Virus record (IMG/VR): IMGVR_UViG_3300042327_000544
Location: 1-64,000 of that record
Direction: 5' to 3' (one strand)
From: a virus
Length of the DNA stretch: 64,000 nucleotides
Each line of letters starts with the position of its first letter. Positions within the stretch are counted from its first letter, which is position 1. A program made the position numbers and the translations under genes. Below, in pieces: positions 59,811 through 64,000 of this stretch. A model generated the notes under the pieces. The model made no database searches. It worked only from the letters and a program-made list of their open reading frames with translations, and had not been told where the DNA came from.

Positions 59811-60333
59811 TTTTAACCTCTACGTAAGAAACTCCAACAATCATTTCTCCAGAGGAAACTTCAGAAATCTTATATTTGTATTCTTCTGAAGATGGAAAAA
59901 TTATTAAATTACCTTTTGATAGGGGTATAGAAATATCTTTGTTTAAGAATGTAAGACTAGATCCAGTGTGGTTGCTATTTACCACATAAATAATTGATAT
60001 AGTATCTATTAGTCCTGGGTTTAAAAACTCTTGTAGGTATGATGTTTCTGGAATTATTTTTAAAAAAACATTCTCTATTGGATAAACAAATTCAAGGGAC
60101 CTATCATGAAGATAAGAATTTATTTCAGAAATATAGCTAATATATAACCTTCTATTTTCTAAATTTAAATTTTTAAAGTTTGTTGTCTTAATGACACCCT
60201 CTTTAAAACCATTGACTCTTTCTATCCATGCAATCTCTTCAAAGTTTGAAAGCATAACTTGAAGATCTGTGTCTCTTATGTATGAAAAACTGTATACACT
60301 TATATCCTGCTCTGAAAATATTTTATTAACCAT
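59803..60333 (-). CDS. divergent 2OG-oxygenase-like protein lacking HxD
   Basis: A 176-aa protein. Residues about 120-170 (SSLTFLNKDISIPLSKGNLI; IFPSSEEYKYKISEVSSGEM) align by pattern with the C-terminal part of the hydroxylase at 58553 (GGELYFP..., GDIVLFPSSYLFAHAALPVK). The iron-binding HxD is not seen, so it is probably not an active hydroxylase. The ORF opens at 60402, but the ATG at 60333 has AGGAGG at good spacing and overlaps the upstream stop by 8 bases; it is chosen. Confidence 0.6.
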   Translation of the reverse strand: MVNKIFSEQDISVYSFSYIRDTDLQVMLSNFEEIAWIERVNGFKEGVIKTTNFKNLNLENRRLYISYISEINSYLHDRSLEFVYPIENVFLKIIPETSYLQEFLNPGLIDTISIIYVVNSNHTGSSLTFLNKDISIPLSKGNLIIFPSSEEYKYKISEVSSGEMIVGVSYVEVKND

Positions 60334-60871
60334 TGCTTCCTCCTGGTCTGTGACCATGCCAGACATCTGGATAAGCTGGATCTCTGGGTGGATCAATATC
60401 AAACACTGATATTGATGATCTTTGTTCTAATGGAACATCTTTTATTGCTTCTTGCCACATATCTTTAACTAATTTAGTAGCCTTTTCAGTTTTTTCGCTT
60501 CTATCTAGAGGGACATCTAGAATTACATTTAAGTAGTCACTAAATATTGCTCTAGCAACTAATCCAGAAATTCCCAGTAGGCCCATTTTCCTATACTTTG
60601 GATTCACATAAACTCTTTCGTTTCTTCCATTCTTATTTACAGTGCAATATAGATCGGGATAAATTGTAGGTAAATAGTCTGAAACAATAACAGTATTTTC
60701 TGGGTGTATGTCATTAAAATAAATTGCGCTTACGTATTTTATAGATGAATGATTTAATTTTGTAACATGTATCCAAGAGCCTTTTAATTCATTAGGCATT
60801 GCAGAAAATACGGGCACAAGGCTTTCTCCGACCCTTTTCATATCTATAATGTTATATTGCGCTTGAGTCAT
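60326..60871 (-). CDS. hypothetical protein, GNAT-like pattern
   Basis: A 181-aa protein. RVYVNPKYRKMGLLGISGLV near residues 90-108 resembles the acetyl-CoA-binding motif of GNAT acetyltransferases (V.P.yRg.G.G..L), but the usual RGxG pattern is not perfect. Its C-terminus is Pro/His/Gly-rich. It overlaps the PASTA/Hint gene and the oxygenase-like gene. A modifying enzyme in the fibre cluster is possible; confidence is low. Confidence 0.55.
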   Translation of the reverse strand: MTQAQYNIIDMKRVGESLVPVFSAMPNELKGSWIHVTKLNHSSIKYVSAIYFNDIHPENTVIVSDYLPTIYPDLYCTVNKNGRNERVYVNPKYRKMGLLGISGLVARAIFSDYLNVILDVPLDRSEKTEKATKLVKDMWQEAIKDVPLEQRSSISVFDIDPPRDPAYPDVWHGHRPGGSNG

Positions 60872-62036
60872 GAGTTAGCATCCTTTCTGTAAAGAACATG
60901 TCGTATGGTTCACAGTTTATAGAAATAATATCGTGGGGGGCTTGAACTATTTCGTAAAGATAAATTGATTCCCAGCTGCTGGTGTCGTATGAATAAACTA
61001 GGTCAGTTTCTTTAACTATATTTACGGAAGTTTCAAATTTAGCAACCCCGTCTCTTTTAATTAAAACATAGTGGTACTGGGAAAATATGTCCTCGTTAAT
61101 TACAACCGCATATGCAGATTGAGTTTTATATAAAGCTACAATATTTGTAATTTCTGGAATAATATTGGGGTCGTTATCTGACCAAGCAATGGCTTGAGCC
61201 GTTACACCTTCTTCACTTTCATAAGGGAACCCTTCAATATTTGCAGACAAGAGTGTATCTCCTACTTGCAAATCTCCTGCTTTAACAAGACCGTCAGTAG
61301 TTCTAACTAAGGTTGTAATGCCCACACTTTTGCCACCAAAACTAAATAGTGCGCTGAGGTCAAGGTTAGTAAGATCTCCAGAGCCTCCAAAAAGTGGTGT
61401 GTCAAATGCTGGTGGTTCGTTAAATGCTGGTGGTTCGTTAAAGCCTGGGTTAAAGCCTGGGTTGAATCCTGGGTTGCCGAATCCTGGGTTAGGATTATAG
61501 GAAACGGTAAATTCAGGCAACAATGGAACTCTTCCATTATAAACTTGAATATTTCTAGACCCTTCTCCACTTAATAAAAATGAAACTGCAATACTGCTCC
61601 AAGACCAGCTTTGGTAAGGAATGTTTGTTCCATTTACTGCAATATTTGTGGGCTCAGTTGGAAAAGATCCGCTGATAATAACTGTTGTTCCGTTCCAGGT
61701 ATATGAGCTAATAGAAGATGTTTGTGGTGGATCTGGTGGGGGAGCAAACCCTGGATTAAATCCTGGATTAAAATTGGGTGGAGCTACATAACCATAATAT
61801 GTAAACCCTATGGTATCTCCAATTTTTACTACCGAGCCAGAAGCAACTGATTGTTCTTTTATATTTAGATCAAGATTTATATTTGCTGTAGACTCTGCTG
61901 TTTCTTGCCAAGTAAGCCCTCTTGATTCCAGTTCTTGTTTTGCCTGAGCTCTTGTTAGCCCACTAAGACTGGGCACATTAACCTTTCTTATTCCAATTTT
62001 ACTTAGTAGACCAATTTTACGAAATCTTCTGGCCAT
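60852..62036 (-). CDS. PASTA and Hint-domain structural protein with NPGF repeats
   Basis: A 394-aa protein. Residues about 19-80 form a PASTA domain (VPSLSGLTRAQAKQELESRG), a fold that binds peptidoglycan or beta-lactam-like ligands. NPGFNPGF and NEPPAF repeats form Pro-rich links (about 88-100 and 182-215). An IPT-like domain lies between them. The C-terminal part (about 234-394) resembles a Hint/intein domain: SVGITTLVRTTDG and DLQVGDTLLSANI at the N-end, and PYDMFFTERMLTHDS at the C-end. The usual Cys is Ser and the HN pair is HD. Confidence 0.7.
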   Translation of the reverse strand: MARRFRKIGLLSKIGIRKVNVPSLSGLTRAQAKQELESRGLTWQETAESTANINLDLNIKEQSVASGSVVKIGDTIGFTYYGYVAPPNFNPGFNPGFAPPPDPPQTSSISSYTWNGTTVIISGSFPTEPTNIAVNGTNIPYQSWSWSSIAVSFLLSGEGSRNIQVYNGRVPLLPEFTVSYNPNPGFGNPGFNPGFNPGFNEPPAFNEPPAFDTPLFGGSGDLTNLDLSALFSFGGKSVGITTLVRTTDGLVKAGDLQVGDTLLSANIEGFPYESEEGVTAQAIAWSDNDPNIIPEITNIVALYKTQSAYAVVINEDIFSQYHYVLIKRDGVAKFETSVNIVKETDLVYSYDTSSWESIYLYEIVQAPHDIISINCEPYDMFFTERMLTHDSSAI

Positions 62037-63383
62037 TTAAACGCTCAAATCGCCAAGTATAACCCAAGAATTAAGTGCTCGTTTAATAAGTGTAGCGCTG
62101 CTCCACTGTGCACGTAATTTTAATCCAGGAGTGGAATTTGGTGTAAATCCATCTCCTGCTATAGTAACCTGAGAGGTTCCTGTTTGTAATATATCTACAG
62201 AATATCCGACTGGGAACAAAACAGAGTCTGCTATTGTTACAGTTCCGCCTGCAGACATTTCAATAAGTCTTCCAGAATCTATTGGCGCAATAGTATAACT
62301 TGCGGATTTAGAGTTTATTGTTATTGCATCTTCAGATCTAACAGAAATTGATCCTGCCATTGATGAGTGGAATTGGCAGGCATAGTAAAGGTTATCTGGT
62401 GCACTTTGAGGAAGCTCTACTAGTATATGACCTGATTGTGCTCCTCCATTTGTTACTCCAGTTGAATATACATTTTCTAAGCTATAAGCACCTGATACTG
62501 TTTGAATCCAAAAAGGGTGTCCTGCGGCATTAACATGAATTCGATATTTTTTACCTTTTTCAAATGTAATAAGCCCATTAGATACTCCATTCACCAAATA
62601 GGATCCAGAACCAGAGTTGGTGACATAGTAATCAACAGAAGGTTCTGATATCGATAAATATGTCTCTGCTGCTGTGGATGAATTTAATTTATTCCCTAAA
62701 GCTGTTGTAATTGTTGCAGCATAATTTGCATCATCACCAAGTGCTGCCGCAAGCTCATCCAGGGTGTTTAGTGCTGCTGGTGCACCTGTAAGTAAGGCAT
62801 TTACCTGTGCTGTTGCATCTGCAATAGCTTCTGATTTGGCTGTAGCAATAGCTGTATTTCTATTTGTTACTTCTGTAGCAATAGCTGTATTTCTATTTGT
62901 TGCTTCAGTAGAAATTGCAGAAGTAATTTCTGTGTCTCTTGCAATTGTTGCTGGGATTTGAGAGTCTGGAACAAAACCATTTAAATCAAGTTCTGCAACT
63001 CCCTCTGGGTTTCCCAATAAACTTACTGGAATATACCCGACAGATACTGTATCATCTAATGCAGCAATTGCTGCATCAACATATAATTTGCTTGCAATAG
63101 TGCTGTCAACTGCAAGAGTGATTGTATTTGCAACATCGTTATAGGTTTTGGATACACCTGTTCCAGCAACTAATGCTGAGTCTATTGCATCTTGAGCAAG
63201 CTCTGTAATTTCACTTGGTATAACGCTTAAAAATGGAAGTACTGGCCATAAACTTGTTCCATTTCCAGCTTTTATTTTATTTAGCGTTGTATCTAGACCT
63301 AGTTCTCCAGCTGCTAAAGGTCTTGTGGAAGAAGACCATTGAGATGAAGTACCTCTTCTAATTTTTATCGTTACTGATGGCAT
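62037..63383 (-). CDS. tail fibre protein with cupredoxin-like domain
   Basis: A 448-aa fibre protein. MPSVTIKIRRGTSSQWSSST and AAGELGLDTTLNKIKAGNGT are usual fibre starts. The middle is a coiled stalk with two EVTNRNTAIAT-type repeats (about residues 155-180). Residues about 255-350 resemble a cupredoxin: a His in GHPFWIQT near residue 286 and YYACQFHSSMAG near 332 give a Cys-xx-His-xx-Met set, like a type-1 copper site. A C-terminal beta domain follows. Similar domains occur in cyanophage tail proteins. Copper binding is not proven. Confidence 0.72.
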   Translation of the reverse strand: MPSVTIKIRRGTSSQWSSSTRPLAAGELGLDTTLNKIKAGNGTSLWPVLPFLSVIPSEITELAQDAIDSALVAGTGVSKTYNDVANTITLAVDSTIASKLYVDAAIAALDDTVSVGYIPVSLLGNPEGVAELDLNGFVPDSQIPATIARDTEITSAISTEATNRNTAIATEVTNRNTAIATAKSEAIADATAQVNALLTGAPAALNTLDELAAALGDDANYAATITTALGNKLNSSTAAETYLSISEPSVDYYVTNSGSGSYLVNGVSNGLITFEKGKKYRIHVNAAGHPFWIQTVSGAYSLENVYSTGVTNGGAQSGHILVELPQSAPDNLYYACQFHSSMAGSISVRSEDAITINSKSASYTIAPIDSGRLIEMSAGGTVTIADSVLFPVGYSVDILQTGTSQVTIAGDGFTPNSTPGLKLRAQWSSATLIKRALNSWVILGDLSV

Positions 63384-63637
63384 TATGCAGCACCACCATC
63401 AACTATTCCTGGACTTGGAACTTCAACTGATTCTACAGAATAGACTGCTCCATCATATGTATGAATATGATCTAGAAGTCCAGTTATTACTCCTCCGCCA
63501 ACTGAGTGCCAAAGGGAGCCATCGTGAAATTTTAATTCTTCGTCTACCGTATTATAATAAACATCTCCCATGCGGGCTTGAGATGGATCTGTTGCTAGTG
63601 CTACTGCGTGTAAGGGAACTAATCTTTGAACTGACAT
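63383..63637 (-). CDS. small fibre-associated protein
   Basis: An 84-aa protein starting MSVQRLVPLHAVALATDPSQ, with ARMGDVYYNTVDEELKFHDG and LWHSVGGG. This is the short strand-turn unit (GDxYYNTxxxxLKxxDGxxW) found in many phage fibre proteins. It joins the next fibre gene by a TAATG junction. It may be a fibre adaptor, or one piece of a split fibre. Confidence 0.7.
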   Translation of the reverse strand: MSVQRLVPLHAVALATDPSQARMGDVYYNTVDEELKFHDGSLWHSVGGGVITGLLDHIHTYDGAVYSVESVEVPSPGIVDGGAA

Positions 63638-63648
63638 TTAAAACTCCC

Positions 63649-64000
63649 TTATCCAGTAATTACGACTCTGTAGGCTCCACTTGCAGGCGCTGTTGCAAAT
63701 CTTAGTGTAATTGTGTTTGCTGATGTACGCTCTACATCTGTTTCAACTAAAGCTTTTAGCCCTGCTGTTTCAAAAACTTGAACAGTAACATCATCTGATC
63801 CTAAATTGTGTGTTATAACAAGCGCTGATAATTCTGAAGGGTTAGCAAGATTTTCTGCGTACTTTCTTGCAATTGCATGATAGTTTGTTCCATTATTTGT
63901 AAGTGTCCAGTTATCGCTTGTCTCATTCCATAGGATTTCAACATCTGCGCCATCGCCACGCTCTACACGAATACCAGCATCTGCTGTTGGTGTTCCAGTA
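63649..64000 (-). CDS. tail fibre protein, C-terminal part only
   Basis: An open frame entering from the right edge and stopping at TAA 63649-63651 (117 codons seen). It includes TADAGIRVERGDGADVEILW, then NWTLTNNGTNYHAIARKYAE, and ends SGAYRVVITG. The sequence pattern matches C-terminal beta domains of phage fibres. Start and N-terminus are off the window. Confidence 0.75.
   Translation of the reverse strand, partial: TGTPTADAGIRVERGDGADVEILWNETSDNWTLTNNGTNYHAIARKYAENLANPSELSALVITHNLGSDDVTVQVFETAGLKALVETDVERTSANTITLRFATAPASGAYRVVITG

Noticed and set aside
1-64000. tRNA genes, CRISPR arrays, insertion sequences, attachment sites
   Set aside because: None seen on reading; cloverleaf and terminal repeat searches could not be run, so small or divergent examples are not excluded.

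Overview
The window is one contiguous block of a tailed double-stranded DNA phage genome with siphovirus-type tail genes. Every gene I can support lies on the minus strand, so transcription runs from high to low coordinates. The DNA is AT-rich by eye. No integrase, repressor, terminase, endolysin, holin, tRNA or CRISPR array was recognised, so the packaging and lysis genes probably lie outside the window. No stretch longer than 300 bases lacks a gene. The host is uncertain. The head and tail order (XkdF-type protease, capsid, connectors, tube, frameshifted chaperone, tape measure, fibronectin-III minor tail proteins) and several apparently leaderless promoters suggest an actinobacterial host. 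The low GC would suit an aquatic, streamlined actinobacterium. This is inference only.

Layout in the direction of transcription. (1) 64.0-49.2 kb: fibre and adhesin region, with a cupredoxin-like fibre, a PASTA/Hint protein, a cluster of 2OG-oxygenase-like proteins, a collagen-like protein, a giant beta-repeat protein and a beta-propeller-like protein. (2) 49.98-46.1 kb: a probable accessory island with two unknown proteins, a U32-like/methyltransferase fusion and a DUF401-like membrane protein, closed by a strong hairpin. (3) 45.97-38.06 kb: a second fibre cassette with paralogues of the first, including two tandem 520-aa adhesin-like proteins and two lectin-fold proteins. (4) 37.99-29.56 kb: head module, with portal, XkdF-like protease carrying a nested scaffold start, capsid, four connector or neck proteins and tail tube. 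(5) 29.46-13.2 kb: tail chaperone with a -1 frameshift, 2275-aa tape measure and tail-tip proteins. (6) 13.2-7.56 kb: a Thr-linker fibronectin tail protein, a Cys-rich protein, two glycosyltransferases and small coiled-coil proteins. (7) 7.47 kb to the left edge: early or replication operon, with metallophosphoesterase, small zinc and HTH proteins, DnaB-like helicase, DnaG-like primase, gp32-like SSB and a DnaE-type polymerase running off the edge.

Regulation can be read from the sequence. Terminator-promoter pairs isolate the capsid gene (33.5 kb) and the tube gene (29.5 kb). Several genes have a -10 box 6-8 bases before the ATG and no Shine-Dalgarno sequence. Extended -10 boxes (TGnTATAAT) recur. 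The replication operon starts from a consensus promoter overlapped by a palindrome and followed at once by a terminator hairpin. Many neighbouring genes are coupled through TAATG or ATGA junctions.
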